The translations under genes and the position numbers were made by a program. 64,000 bases of DNA from Ipomoea triloba. Taxonomy: Eukaryota; Streptophyta; Magnoliopsida; Solanales; Convolvulaceae. Below, piece after piece: positions 11,161 to 23,429 of this stretch (positions are counted from its first letter, which is position 1; each line of letters begins with the position of its first letter). The DNA is taken from assembly GCF_003576645.1 (NCBI RefSeq), contig NC_044917.1:12081629-12145628 (forward strand). Reading direction: 5' to 3'. The notes beneath the pieces were generated by a model. It had not been told where the DNA came from. It made no database searches and was given only the letters and a program-made list of their open reading frames with translations.

Positions 11161-13160
11161 AAAGCCAAAGTAGGGTTGGGAGTTCAAGACTACCAACACA
11201 AACCTCAATACCTACCTACTATTATTTTATTTAAAGGGAAAGAAAACGGAAGAAGAAGATATGTGGCGGTGGTCGGAGGCGGACGGAGCTACGACGGTGG
11301 TCGGGGCGGAAGAAGAGCCGGAGCAAACGTAGAACATAAATCTCAAAAAAACATAAAATTTATCTTTTATAAAAAAAAAATGTTGTAATGTGTTAGGAAT
11401 AATATTTTTTAGATTTTGATAGAATGATGCTAACAAATGGGTAAAGATAGAAAGTTTAAAACCCTGAAAATTCTATTGTAATTCTTTCTTTGCTAGGATT
11501 ATTTGTAAATGCCAAACTAGGATTTAGAATCTTTATTCAAAATTCTACCCAGCAGATCAGATCAGAAGATCTCATAAATCTTCATAAGCAAAAAGATCTT
11601 GCTACGGTAGATCTATACTTCTGTACAAGTTATTCAGAAGATCCTTCAATAGATGTTAGAAGTATTGATTCTAGCAAAATTTAAATTGAAGAACCTTTCC
11701 GGTAGACTCAATTGTCTCTATTCAATAAAGATCGATCCATCAATTTGACTCATCAACAGATTTAGTTAACGATAGACCTTTAATTTAATTCATAATTCAT
11801 ATGTGGAGGTCTTCTTGTAGATGTTTTAACATCCAATCATGATTGGAGTCAGCAAAACTAGATCTTCCTGGCGCCGAGAATCCAACATCTAGTAATTGAA
11901 GTACATACGCCAAAACCAACTTAGAAGACATCATTACAAGGAATAAAGAATATGTTTTATGGAAAAAGAATTTTTAGCCGCATTTCTCAAGACTTCTGGC
12001 AACAAAACAAATTCTAAAAAGCTGCAAAAAGCCGTTTTGGAGATAAACTAAAGTATTATACTTAAAAAATAAAATTAGAAAAAAAAAAGAGAAAGAAATG
12101 GTTAATTAATACCAAGTAGTCAAAGAAATGCAGCATAAAATGAGAAGATAACAACCTTTGGTTAACTACCATCTCAAAGAGCACCCACGGACACTTTTCA
12201 AGTTGATTTTGAATTTTTGGCACTCCATACTCTATAAATGGGGCTCTCTTGAAACACATAAAATATAGATAAGTACACAAGCAATATAATCCGATCAAAC
12301 TCTCTTAAGCTTTCATCTAAGCATTCTAAGCTTCAAAGAATCATATAGATTCTGCCCAACCATCTTTTAAAGTCAAAAACATCTCTCTTTGTGGTTAGAA
12401 GGTTTAGTTTGAGATCTTTACTCAAGGTTAGTTGGTGTATGCCCCTTAGAATGAAATGATCAAGGTAGTGACGAACATATAGCTTGGCAAAGAAAGCTAT
12501 TCAAAGGATTGTCAAAGGAAATAGCTAGTAATCTAGTTGGTTTGGTTTGCAACTAGTGTGAAGTGATGTAATAATTTCAATTCACATACATTCATATCAT
12601 ACTAGTGAAATCCTCATTAGGTGTTTAAGGAGAAAAGTGGAGTAGGGAGTTCGTAAATAAATTCCTACCCCTAAGAAAAGCAATATAATGGTGAGTAGGG
12701 ATCGTATCCACATGGAACGATCAATTTACTTCTTTAGAACAAACTATGGTTGGATTTTAATTTGCAATTGAAATAAAAAGATTTAAATATAAACTAACAA
12801 TAAACACAAGATGCAAGAGACAAAACTTCAATGAATAAAAGGTTCGAGCTACATACTTATTTCCACAATGATTCAAACAATAGATCTCAATTGCAAAATA
12901 GACTTGGTTATAGTGACCCGAATAACCACCCAAACACCAATCCTTCCTAAATTTGTTATTAACTACGAGACCTCTATAGTTATTTCCTTTACCAATTGAT
13001 TATCAAAGAAACCTCATAAGATAATTCAAAATTAATAGCATTTCCTTTACCAAATCCTAATGAACAAACACACACCAGGTTTATTACAATTAGATTATTA
13101 AATTCTCCTTATCAACAACACACCAAGTTATTGCTGAGTACCACTAGATTAAATCAACAA
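11161..13160. other. Decayed repeat DNA with a TATA-type promoter motif
   Basis: No intact gene. CTCTATAAATGGGGCTCTC (about 12230-12248) looks like a strong TATA box followed by an AT-rich leader. An open 64-codon plus-strand frame at 11490-11684 has no family I recognise. The segment 12610-13150 contains GGGATCGTATCCACA, a phrase also seen (degenerate) near 3155 and associated with retrotransposon flanks. I interpret the stretch as remnants of one or more retroelements of unknown type. Confidence 0.35.
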
Positions 13161-13164
13161 TCAT

Positions 13165-13916
13165 GATAGATTGACACGTGGTTGGGTGCGTGACACGAAT
13201 GGTGATCCACACGTTGTAATATGAAGTTGTGCCGCATCCGATTTTGGCTCGTAAGAGCAGGCCCCCGGGGCCACTTTACGTCTGGACCCTTCCTCGTTGA
13301 ACCAATATCAAGGCACGGACTGGGGGAAAACTTGATAGGGAATATTCGCTGAGTATGCCTTCCCCTACATACCGTACACCTGCTCGGTACCCTATCAAGT
13401 CATCGAGAGGAATCATTCTCAACCTTTAGTCGACCACAAGCTCAATCTTCCTGACCTTAAAGTGACAACCAAGCTAACTGAGGACTCAGTAGTTTTCCAC
13501 TGCTTGTGAATTGGCCCGACCGGTTAAGGTCAGGGCGATCATCTCCAGCAGGTCCACTTAAGCATTTAGACTTAGATTTAAAGCTTCAACTCAATCTCGT
13601 CTTAGTGGACGATCAGGAATCTGTGCACACGTGACTACCAAGGTGCTGTTCCCGAGCCCACCGACTGCATATACGACACGTGTCAATCATACTGAGAGCC
13701 CGACATGTGTCCATTTTCTTTCTTTATAAATATCGCATTTATGGCTGTTTACGGGGGTCTTTTGACATTTCTACCTACCACACTGTAGCTCGGGCCCTCT
13801 GACTACAAGTCCTAACCCGATCTCCAGACTCAAACTAATAAGCAAACTACTAAAGATCTATTAACGACCCGACTTTGCGAGTTGTACGTATTTGTGGAGT
13901 TAAATATATTTACCAC
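13165..13916. mobile_element. LTR-like sequence, possibly a solo LTR
   Basis: The stretch is less AT-rich than its surroundings and contains a TATA motif (TCTTTATAAATATCGC at 13719-13734). It is bounded by TGATAGATTGACACGTGG on the left and TATTTACCACA on the right, so it could run TG...CA. No partner LTR is present in the window, and I could not find a clear 5-bp target duplication, so the boundaries are tentative. Confidence 0.35.
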
Positions 13917-13936
13917 ATTAGTATACTATAATATGT

Positions 13937-14940
13937 GTTGGTCCTGGTGGATAGGGGTTACAAGTCTAGAGAAGGGGGGGGGGTGAATAGACTTGTACTA
14001 TTTTTGAAAAATAATGATTAGGTTGAAGAAGCTCCGAAGGGTTACGTACTTACTTGTTTGCAACTTCACTGATTCGTAAATTTTACGTAGTGGAATTATG
14101 TTATGCCCCTTGTTAGTTAGTTTTACACATAGTTTGCTCTTGAAAGTTTAATATTCGCGTGAGTAATAAGCAATAAGTAAAACAATAATGTAAAAGATAA
14201 AGATAGAGAGGTTTTTATAGTGGTTCGACCAGCTTAGCTTAGTCTACTCTACTCTTTTTCTTAAAACTCCTAAGGAGGTTTTCACTATCACGTTAGTAAA
14301 AAAAGGGATGTTCAAGCCTTAAACACAAAGTCGAACTTGAACACCACATGTTTTTCAACTCCTCAATGAGTTTACTCCGCATTTTTCATCTACAACCAAG
14401 TAGAGATACAAAGGGTTGAAGATAAGATTTCTTTAATCTCTAACTAAGAGCTTGGCTTCTTTGAATCTAGATTTGAAGTTCTTTCGCAGCACAAGTCTCT
14501 TGAATCTGGATAAGTTCCTTTAAGCTTTTTTTTCTCTCTCACTTGTCTCGCTTGAGTACTACTTTAAACTCTTTGAACACTTATAAAATTTCTTGAATAG
14601 ACCAGCACCTTATTTGGTTTTGAATGAAGGTATTTATAGGCATTTTAGAAAGTGTCTGTTGGAGGGAAACCTATTTCAAAGGTCTATTGATTAGCGAGTA
14701 GAAACCATCGTATAATCCAGAGGTTAGGTAGACTTGTCATACTTGCCAGTCGTTAGACCACCCTTATTGCACTGAACATATCTTTTGTTCTGCACAAAAA
14801 TTCTAGGTCTTTTTGAGGAAAATCCTCTTTAGGATGTGTACCTAGAGCTCTTTTGCCTTGGTCACATTCACTAATGTTTTAAGGTTTCGAAATGTTGGCT
14901 CAGAAAATGTCTGGAGCAGTTCTTTTTGAGTGGTTAACTG
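13937..14940 (+). mobile_element. LTR-type repeat, left part (split by the Harbinger insertion)
   Basis: It begins TGTTGGTCCTGGTGGATAGG and includes GGTGAATAGACTTGT and TTTATAGTGGTTCGACC, a combination I associate with a common class of plant retrotransposon LTR-like repeats. The text breaks at about 14950 and seems to resume at 20233. No coding capacity was seen. Confidence 0.4.
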
Positions 14941-15118
14941 TCACTATTCCAGCACGTTTGGTTCACGTTGAATGAATTTGAAGGGAATATGAATACTATT
15001 CCATAAGGAATGGAATAGGTTTGGAATAGAATATGAATTGTATTCCAGCGTTTGGTTCGTGGTTAAAGGAATAGAAATGGAATATATATTTAAAAGACAT
15101 AAATGCCCTTGTACAAAA

Positions 15119-15120
<2 letters not shown>

Positions 15121-15166
<46 letters not shown>
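15121..15166. repeat. (TTA)n microsatellite
   Basis: About fifteen TTA units lie just inside the left end of the Harbinger element. Confidence 0.9.
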
Positions 15167-15523
15167 GTGTAATGGAATCTAATATTCTTTCAAGACTGTT
15201 CATTATTGAATCCTTTTGAGTTTTGACTTATGTGATTTAAAACTACGTTGGATTTGGATCATCAGTTATTCAAGAATGTTTATACATGATGAAATTTATG
15301 TATGAATTAAATACATGATGTAATTTATGTATGAATTAAATACATGATGTAATTTATGTATGAATTAAAATTCAAATAGTTTTCATAATCAAATGCTAAT
15401 CAATATATTATAAGAACATTTATTAATATTCAGAAGAAGAATAACATAAGTTTTTTTAAACAAAATACTGAAAACAATTCAATGATAGTAGCAATGTTCA
15501 TAAAATATAAATATGAATAATGA

Positions 15524-16539
15524 TTAATGGCCAGCAATAAATCTTCTGATCCACTGTAGTCTTCGATCAGGATCAAGACTAAGAAAAAAAGCCACTTTAT
15601 TAGGATGATCAGTGAGCTTTAACGAAACAAGGTCCATTTCATCTAAAGTCAAACCATCAACCTCTTGTAATACACGATCAAGCTTCTGAAACATATCCAT
15701 ATCACGATCATATTGAAGGCCATCAGACAAGTTTTTACCAACTTCTGACATTGTATTGCTTATTAGCTTCGCAGCATTAAGCATACTCTCAGCACATATC
15801 TCGATAGCTTCATCATTACTCCTTTTTCTCTTACTTGAATTGCTTCTTTTTCTTCCATCATTTTGTGGCTCAACCTGTGTACTCATGAAATCAAAATCAT
15901 CCAAACCAACAAATGCACTATCATCTGTATCAACTCTTATATCATTTTGTTCTTCAGCTTGTATTTCTTCAACTACATCATCCGCTGTCTGTGCATCTTT
16001 TCCAGTTGCACGATCTTTAGAATATATTGCAGATAACTCATTATAAAACTTAAAACTTCTTGTTCTAAAAGGTGTAGATTCTTTATGACTCTACAATAAA
16101 CATATAAAATAAATTAATAGTACGTATACATTAATAAAAATAAATGTAAGTAAAACAAATGGTAAATACTTAAAATTAAGTATGAATCCCAAATTGCATC
16201 TTCAGCATAAACCATGTTCCTTTGCTCATTCCAACTGAACCCACTAGTGTCTTTACCTTGCACCATATCATGAATAATGCCCCATTCTTTTTTCAAAGTT
16301 TTAATTCTACTCTCAATATGTGGCTTAGCTTTTATGGTAGAATTTGGCATTTTTTCCAAAATCATTCTTTCAAGTTCTAATAAATAACCTGTCTTAAACC
16401 CTGTATCGGAATTATATTTCCCTACATTATGCATTTCGGTCAAAAACACTAATATAATGTCTTCTTCGGGTGTCCACTTTCTTTTTGTTTGCTTAGCACT
16501 TTGAGAGCCAATGGTTGCAGATGTAGGGTCAGAAGACAT
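15524..16539 (-). pseudogene. Harbinger ORF2: Myb/SANT-like DNA-binding protein
   Basis: In Harbinger elements this protein binds the transposon ends and helps bring in the transposase (family knowledge). The first exon (16539 to about 16171) encodes a Myb/SANT-like domain: KRKWTPEEDIILVFLTEMHN, ESRIKTLKKEWGIIHDM, SGFSWNEQRNMVYAEDAIWD. The second (16090-15524) begins SHKESTPFRTRSFKFYNEL and contains IYSKDRATGKDAQ, an acidic linker, a Lys/Arg-rich patch (RKRSNSSKRKRSN) and a C-terminal region ending RRFIAGH. The stop is the TAA at 15526-15524. The intron shows GT (16172) and TGTAG (16091), but joining at those sites puts the second exon one base out of frame, giving an early stop. Either a small indel has disabled the gene or a non-obvious junction is used. 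Both exons are otherwise open, so decay is slight. Confidence 0.75.
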
Positions 16540-16728
16540 TTTTAACTACAAATGAAATACATTTATTAAAGACATAACATTGTTCATAAACCACATTACA
16601 AAAAACAAATTAAAAACAAAAACAAGAAAACAAAAAACAAAAAACAAAAACAAAAAAACATCAATGCACATGTCCTTAATTTCTAGATGCTATCCATTCA
16701 TTGAACATGTCATTTGCTTCCAATTATT

Positions 16729-18611
16729 TCAAACTTCTGAAGGCTCTATTTGTGTAATATCATCATCTTCATTTATTCCGTTACCTTGTACCAATTCATC
16801 TTTCATAGGATGAACATTCATCTCATTTCTAATAAAGTTATGCAGCAAACGACATGCAAGTATAATTCTGTTATGTATTCTAACAGGATAAAATGATGGG
16901 CTTCTAAGTATAGCCCATCTCATTTTTAATAAACCAAAAGTCCGTTCTATGACATTGCGAGCAGCTGCATGTTTCATATTAAAAAACTCTTGAGAAGTTG
17001 TCGGTTGATGACCTTGACGCCATTCATTTAAGTGGTACATTTGACCTCTAAATGGTGCCAAAAATCCCTCACTATTAGCATATCCTCCGTCAACTAAATA
17101 GTAACAACCTATAAACATAATTTTATAATATAATGAGAATGCATATTATATTACATCATATTTGAAATTGAATATTATGATACATACCATTAGGGACCTT
17201 AAGTGGATGCTTTCTAGATAATGCATCCCGAAGAACTCTACTGTCTGCTACAGATCCTTCCCATCCCGGAAGAACATAGACAAATTGCATATTAGGTGTA
17301 CATACACCTAATACATTTGTTGCAATTTCACCCTTTAGAGATCGATATCGATATCTAGGTTTATCTTTTGATGACACTTTTATTGTAATGAATGTTCCAT
17401 CTAAAGCGCCTAGACAATTCTAGAAAGAGTTTATTACCGAAATGGTCCCTTGACTATTGCGAAATTACCAATTTGGTCCTCGACAATTTTTCGTGCCCAA
17501 TTTAGTCCCTCGACTTTGAAATTTTTAACCAATTTGGTCCTCCGTTTACCCTCGACTTTGAAATTTTTAACCAATTTGGTCCTCCGTTTATTTTACCGTT
17601 AAACATCCGTTAAATATTTGGTCCTCCGTTTATTTTACCGTTAAACATCCGTTAAATCTTTGGTCCTCCGTTTATTTTACCGTTAAACATCCGTTAAATC
17701 AGGGCCAAATTGGTAATTTTGCTATAGTCAAGGGACTAAATTGGTAATTTTTCAATAGTCAAGGGACCAAATTGGTAACTAATTTTTCACTGAAATGGTC
17801 CCTTGACTATTGAAAAATTACCAATTTGGTCCCTTGACTATAGCAAAATTACCAATTTTGGTCCCGATTTAACGAAAGTTTAACAGTAAAATAAACGGAG
17901 GACCAAATTGGTTAAAAATTTCAAAGTCGAGGGACTAAATTGGGCACAAAAAATTGTCGAGGACCAAATTGGTAATTTCGCAATAGTCGAGGGACCATTT
18001 CGGTAATAAGCTCTTCTAGAAATTATATCAAATATTATTAAATATATATTCACATTGTAGTTATTTGTTATAAATCAAGTGTAGGGGATAGGTTTAAGTA
18101 CCTTAAACCATTTCCATCTATGATCTGTTGATGTAGCTGGAACTGGTTCAGGATCTTTGAATAAATGATTTCGGAATTTCAAAACAACATTTAATACTAT
18201 ATTAAAGTATCAACTAATAGTTTCACCTAACCTTTGAAAATTATTTTGAATGATCCTATTTTTTATATGATGAGCAATAATATGTAAAAATATTGCCACT
18301 TGCTCATCAACAAGCATATTTCTTGTTGGCCTTAACCCTCCTATAGTTTGTAACATTGTACACAACTTTACAAAAGCATGTCGATTCATCCTAAGTTCAT
18401 ATATGCATTTTTCATATGCTCGTAACATATATTTTCGAGACTCTAAAGTATTAATAATATAAGATTTCATTCGTTTTTTATTAGAACACAAAATTGTCAA
18501 AGTACACATCATCATTATAAATAATGAACTCACAGAAGCACATATATCCAACCATATACGCAACACAGCTACACATCTTTTCCTTCTTCCAGTACGAGTT
18601 ATTAAACGCAA
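16729..18611 (-). pseudogene. PIF/Harbinger DDE transposase, disrupted
   Basis: The three coding blocks on the minus strand are 18611-18102, 17419-17188 and 17108-16729. Block one has the N-terminal helical domain usual in plant Harbinger transposases (CIYELRMNRHAFVKLC, GGLRPTRNMLVDEQVAIFL, HHIKNRIIQNNFQRLGETIS). It is then interrupted by a TGA at about 18210 where the family has ...TISRYF..., and continues as FRNHLFKDPEPVPA...DHRWKWFK. Block two starts NCLGALDGTFI (first catalytic Asp) and runs to HPLKVPNG. Block three starts GCYYLVDGGYANSEGFLAPF (second Asp) and has NVIERTFGLLKMRW (catalytic Glu) and LACRLLHNFIRNEM. Splice phases agree for both introns. The catalytic triad is complete, so the single nonsense codon is the visible inactivating change. 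The first intron holds a MITE. Confidence 0.85.
17427..18013. mobile_element. Mutator-like MITE (587 bp) in the transposase intron
   Basis: The ends are inverted: GAGTTTATTACCGAAATGG at the left and, reversed, GAGCTTATTACCGAAATGG at the right, extending about 60 bp with TTACCAATTTGGTCCTCGAC. It is flanked by a perfect 9-bp duplication TTCTAGAAA at 17418-17426 and 18014-18022. TIR length and duplication size are those of Mutator-like elements. The interior has three roughly 42-bp tandem units (TTTGGTCCTCCGTTTATTTT...CCGTTAAA) and no coding sequence. The insertion duplicated the splice-acceptor sequence of the host transposase intron. Confidence 0.9.
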
Positions 18612-18844
18612 ACGAGCTATAACTGCAAATTAAATTTAAACCTTACAGTACTCAAAACTATAACAATGATTCACAAATAATATATCAAAAACACATACAA
18701 ATTACAATAAAAAATATAAAACAACACATATATAGATCACAAAAAAATAAAACTAAACCCTAGTATTAAAATATATATAATTATTAATTTATATATAATA
18801 TATATATATAAAACATGTTGCCGGCTGCGGCGCGGTGCCGCAGC

Positions 18845-19872
<1,028 letters not shown>

Positions 19873-20232
19873 AAAAAATAAAGGTGAGAAGAATACCTCG
19901 AAGAAGAATTCCAATTAGCAATGGCGGAAGGAGATATGTGCGATGACAGAGAGAAAGTTGCGATGCGATGAATTTTAGAAAAGTGAGCGTAAAAAAATTA
20001 GGTTTAACAAAGGGTAAAAAAAGAAAATATCATAAAATTCCTATTCCTGAGAGTTCATGAATAGGTTAATACCAGGGGGTGGTGGTAATAGCTATTACCC
20101 TTGCAAGGGTAATAGACCATTCCAAGGAATATTATTCCTGGGAATACAATTGCTTACCAAACAACGGAATAGGCTATTACTGGGAATGCTATTCCATTCC
20201 CTGCCTATTCCGTGAACCAAACACCCCGTTCG

Positions 20233-20640
20233 AGTTAACGTTTTGAACCTTAATGACTATACTAGCTACCTCTCGGTTACGAATTGTTGTCCTTACCATT
20301 AGTTCCTACTTTTACTCGAAATGTAGGCACTCCCATCATTCGACTTTTGCAACCTTTCGGTATTGCAGTCTTTTATTCTTCGAATCTTCTTCTCGAACTC
20401 TTCAAGTCTTCAACTCTTCGAGATCTTCATCTTCAAGTTATTCTTAGGGTAACCATTCGAGTTACTATTTGAATTGTTTTGTCCATCCGAAATGTAACTT
20501 CTCGAGTTAACATTCAGACTATTCGAATTGATTAGAAACAACCTAAGTCTAGAAAATAAAACAAATAGGAACTAAAATTCCTAACTTTTGGTATCATCAT
20601 AATTCATAACCTAAATTACAAATGTTCCTATATGAGGATG
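20233..20640 (+). mobile_element. LTR-type repeat, right part
   Basis: This probably continues the repeat interrupted at about 14950. It contains repeated (TC)TTCGA(A/G) motifs and ends near CCTAACTTTTGGTATCATCAT. A related ending (TCTTTGGTATCATAAAAATCA) occurs at 42040-42060 after a similar stretch, so at least two copies of the family are in this window. Confidence 0.4.
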
Positions 20641-20806
20641 TCACTACTACAGAAAACACCTTTAACGTCGGTTTTTTAGCACTTTTAACGTCGGTTAAAA
20701 ATCGACGTTGATCTGGCCGACGTTGTATATAAATGATACGACGTCGGTTGTAAAAACCGACGCCGTATGTATTTTTTTTTTAAAATAAATAAACGACGTC
20801 GGTTAT

Positions 20807-21061
20807 TTAAAAAAAAAAAAAAAAGAAACGACGTCGGTTTTTTAACCATTTTGTATAAGATGGATTAATCCCATGACAGATTAGATCATCATATACGTCT
20901 TTCACACATAACCTTTTCTGATTACAACACTTCTTACAAGGACAAAGGAGCCTTTCATTACTACCCGGAAGGTTATTCTTTGCAAAGTTAGTAAAATTTT
21001 TAACTCCATTATCGTATTCTTGACTAATTCGAGAAGCATTCATCCAACTTTTATCCATCAC
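20807..21061 (-). pseudogene. CACTA transposase N-terminal fragment (transposase-associated domain)
   Basis: The frame reads MDKSWMNASRISQEYDNGVK, then FTNFAKNNL, CPCKKCCNQKRLC and DDLICHGINPSYTKWLKNRR. This matches the transposase-associated domain found at the N-terminus of plant TNP2-type CACTA transposases, including its CPCKKC zinc-binding cluster. The frame then runs into the A-rich and ACGTCGGTT-rich left end, so the catalytic region is absent. This is a deletion derivative. Confidence 0.8.
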
Positions 21062-21140
21062 AAGCCAATCTAAAATAATATTAATCCTAATTAAACTTAA
21101 GTTAACACAAATTCAACAAATTCTATAATAATAACAAACA

Positions 21141-21448
21141 AAGCATAAATAAACATAGACCACGGTGTGGCTAATCACCGGATGCAATATATAAAGCCAA
21201 ACATAAATAAACATAGACCACGGTGTGGCTAATCACCGACAATATATAAGCCAAAGTATAAATGAACATAGACCACGGTGTGGCTAATCACCGATGCAAT
21301 ATATAAAGTCAAAACATAAATAAACATAGACCACGGTGTGGCAAATCACCGGATGCAATATATAAAGCCAAAACATAAATGAACATAGACCACGGTGTGG
21401 CTAATCACCGGATGCAATATATAAAGCCAAAGCATAAATAAAAATAGG
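21141..21448. repeat. Tandem repeat, ~58-bp unit, five copies, inside CACTA
   Basis: CATAGACCACGGTGTGG recurs at 21154, 21212, 21267, 21325 and 21384 (spacing 58, 55, 58, 59), each followed by (C/A)(T/A)AATCACCG. The core CCACGGTGTGG is partly palindromic. Confidence 0.9.
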
Positions 21449-21599
21449 AAAAAATCTTACCTCACCACAGAGTTATCCACGTCCGTAAACAAATCTCGAA
21501 TCTAACTAATTACCTACAAGTATTATTTGTAAATTAGTATAGTAAATTGATATTATTTTATAAAAATACTATTCTAAACAATCTCAAAATAATTTACAA

Positions 21600-22265
21600 T
21601 TTATTAAAATACTAAAATACAATAAACATTATTAATTTAAACAACATTAACAATAATTCCTAAATATCAAAGTATATTAACATTCATTTCATAAATTTCG
21701 AAATTATTAATTTATAAGCCCTAAAATACATTATAATTTCTAAAATTCCAAATATATTATAAATAATTCCTAAAGTACACAAAATTTCTTAAAATTCATA
21801 ATTATTAATTTTTAAGCCCTAAAATACATTATAATTCTTAAAATTCGAAATATATTATAAATAATTTCTAAAGTACACAACAATTTCTTAAAATTCAAAA
21901 TTATTAATTTATAAAGCCTAAAATACACAATAATTTCATAAAATTCAAAATTATTAATTTATAAGCCCTAAAATACAATATAATTTCTAAAATTCGAAAT
22001 ATACTATAAATAATTCCTAAAATAGACAATAATTTCTTAAAATTTGAAATTATTAATTTATAAGCCCTAATATGCATTATAATTCCTAAAATAGACAATA
22101 ATTTCTTAAAATCCGAAATTATTAATTTATAAGCCCTAATATGCATTATTATTCCTAAAATAGACAATTCTAAATCGAAATTATTAATTATTAATTATAA
22201 GCCCTAATATGCATTATTATTCCTAAAATATATAACAATTTCTAAAATTCATAATGTATCAAAAA
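21600..22265. repeat. AT-rich tandem repeat inside CACTA
   Basis: Degenerate units containing ATTATTAATTTATAAGCCCTAA and AATTTCTTAAAATTC recur about every 60-130 bp. An 87-residue minus-strand frame over it (21904-22167) is repetitive for this reason and is not a gene. Confidence 0.8.
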
Positions 22266-22309
22266 ATAATTCGAAATTCGAAATTAAAAAAAAAAAAAAA
22301 AAAAAAAAC

Positions 22310-22610
22310 GAAGCTTACGCCGGCGGAGTCACGAGCAGGGGCGGTGGCTAGCAGTGGCAGCTGGGCGGTGGCTGGGCGAGGAGGGGATGGCCGTGCGGGG
22401 CGGCGTTGGCGAAGGCGGTCGCTTGCGTAGTGGCGAGGCTCGGTGGAGGTGCGGTGGGCGGTGCAGCTGCGGCGGTGGAGGTGCGTCGGCCGGTGGCTGT
22501 GCGAGGGTGGAAGTCCGGCCGGTGGCTGCGGTCCTTAGTCGAAGAAGAAGAACGAAAAGTGATAGAAAGAAAAACGCAGATCTGAAAATCTGCTGTGCGA
22601 ACGGTACTTT
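22310..22610 (-). promoter_or_regulatory. GC-rich block of the CACTA element, probable promoter/5' leader
   Basis: About 250 bp of G-rich sequence (GGCGGTGGCTGGGCGAGG type) differs sharply from the AT-rich surroundings. It lies upstream of the minus-strand transposase fragment, next to the right terminal motif cluster, where CACTA promoters usually lie. This is inferred from position; it could also be captured host DNA. The plus-strand frame in it is low-complexity Gly/Arg and not convincing as a protein. Confidence 0.35.
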
Positions 22611-22618
22611 ATAAAAGC

Positions 22619-22890
22619 TCTACGGCGTCGGTTGTAGCTACAACCGACGCTGTTTGTTTTTTTAAAAAAAAAAAAAAACGACGTCGGTTCTTTAGAAGAA
22701 CCGGCGTCGTTTTATATTTTAAAAAAAAAATAAAAAAAAAATAAAATATGTACGACGTCGGTTTGACACAAACCGACGTCGTATAGTTATCGTAATTTTT
22801 TAAAAATTATTTAACGTCGGTTGTTTAGTAAAACCGACGTCGTAAATATTTGACGTCGGTTTTTTAAAAAACTGACGTTATTTAGGCGAC
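22619..22890. repeat. Subterminal ACGACGTCGGTT hairpins of CACTA
   Basis: Five consecutive inverted pairs are visible, for example ACGACGTCGGTTTGACAC followed by AAACCGACGTCGT. Each could form a short hairpin. The left end (20660-20840) carries single and paired copies of the same motif. Confidence 0.85.
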
Positions 22891-23429
22891 GTTAAATGTG
22901 TTTTCTGTAGTAGTGTGTGCACTAAACCAATAAACAAATTTATTTTGTGAGTTTTTACGTGCATAATAAGTCAATAGGTATACTGCTTTATTTCCTTAAA
23001 ACTTAACACACATTGTGAATTATTCATCACATATTTAATTGTAACGTACCACAAAGGAAAACCGTTCATACAACCTAGCTAGCTATAAGCTCTTTAGCTA
23101 GGTCAGTACTTTTAGTTATCAACGATCATTATTAAAAGTAAACGAATAATTTAATTGGTCAAAATAACCTTTTAACATTAAGTAAATATCATTCCTATGC
23201 ACAAGTTTGTCTGTTATAATGATATATGATGGATACGCTGTTGTGGAGTGCACTCAATTCTGATACTATGGTCGCTTCTAATGGGCTGATTTGATTTGTT
23301 TGATTTAAATTTCTAAAGATTTTTTATTTATATTGTACCCAAAAAATTTTCAAGTGTATTGAAAATTTTTTATTTTGTTTGTTTGTTTATTCATTGAAAT
23401 TTTTTAATGAATTAATATATTAGGTACTC

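Larger units (their letters stand above)
20642..22915 (-). mobile_element. CACTA (En/Spm) transposon, non-autonomous, 2274 bp
   Basis: It begins CACTACTACAGAAAACAC and ends GTGTTTTCTGTAGTAGTG, a perfect terminal inverted repeat starting with CACTA. It is flanked by the 3-bp duplication TGT (20639-20641 and 22916-22918), as expected for CACTA elements. Many copies of ACGTCGGTT lie under both ends, the usual place for transposase-binding motifs. Inside are only the N-terminal transposase-associated domain, two tandem arrays and a GC-rich block. With most of the transposase missing, it would need a helper. Confidence 0.95.

Noticed and set aside
21141..21448. CRISPR-like regular repeats
   Set aside because: Five about 58-bp units with nearly identical whole units and no unique spacers; an ordinary tandem array within a plant CACTA element.
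22354..22614. 86-residue Gly/Arg-rich frame
   Set aside because: Low-complexity translation of the GC-rich block inside the CACTA element, with no recognisable domain.
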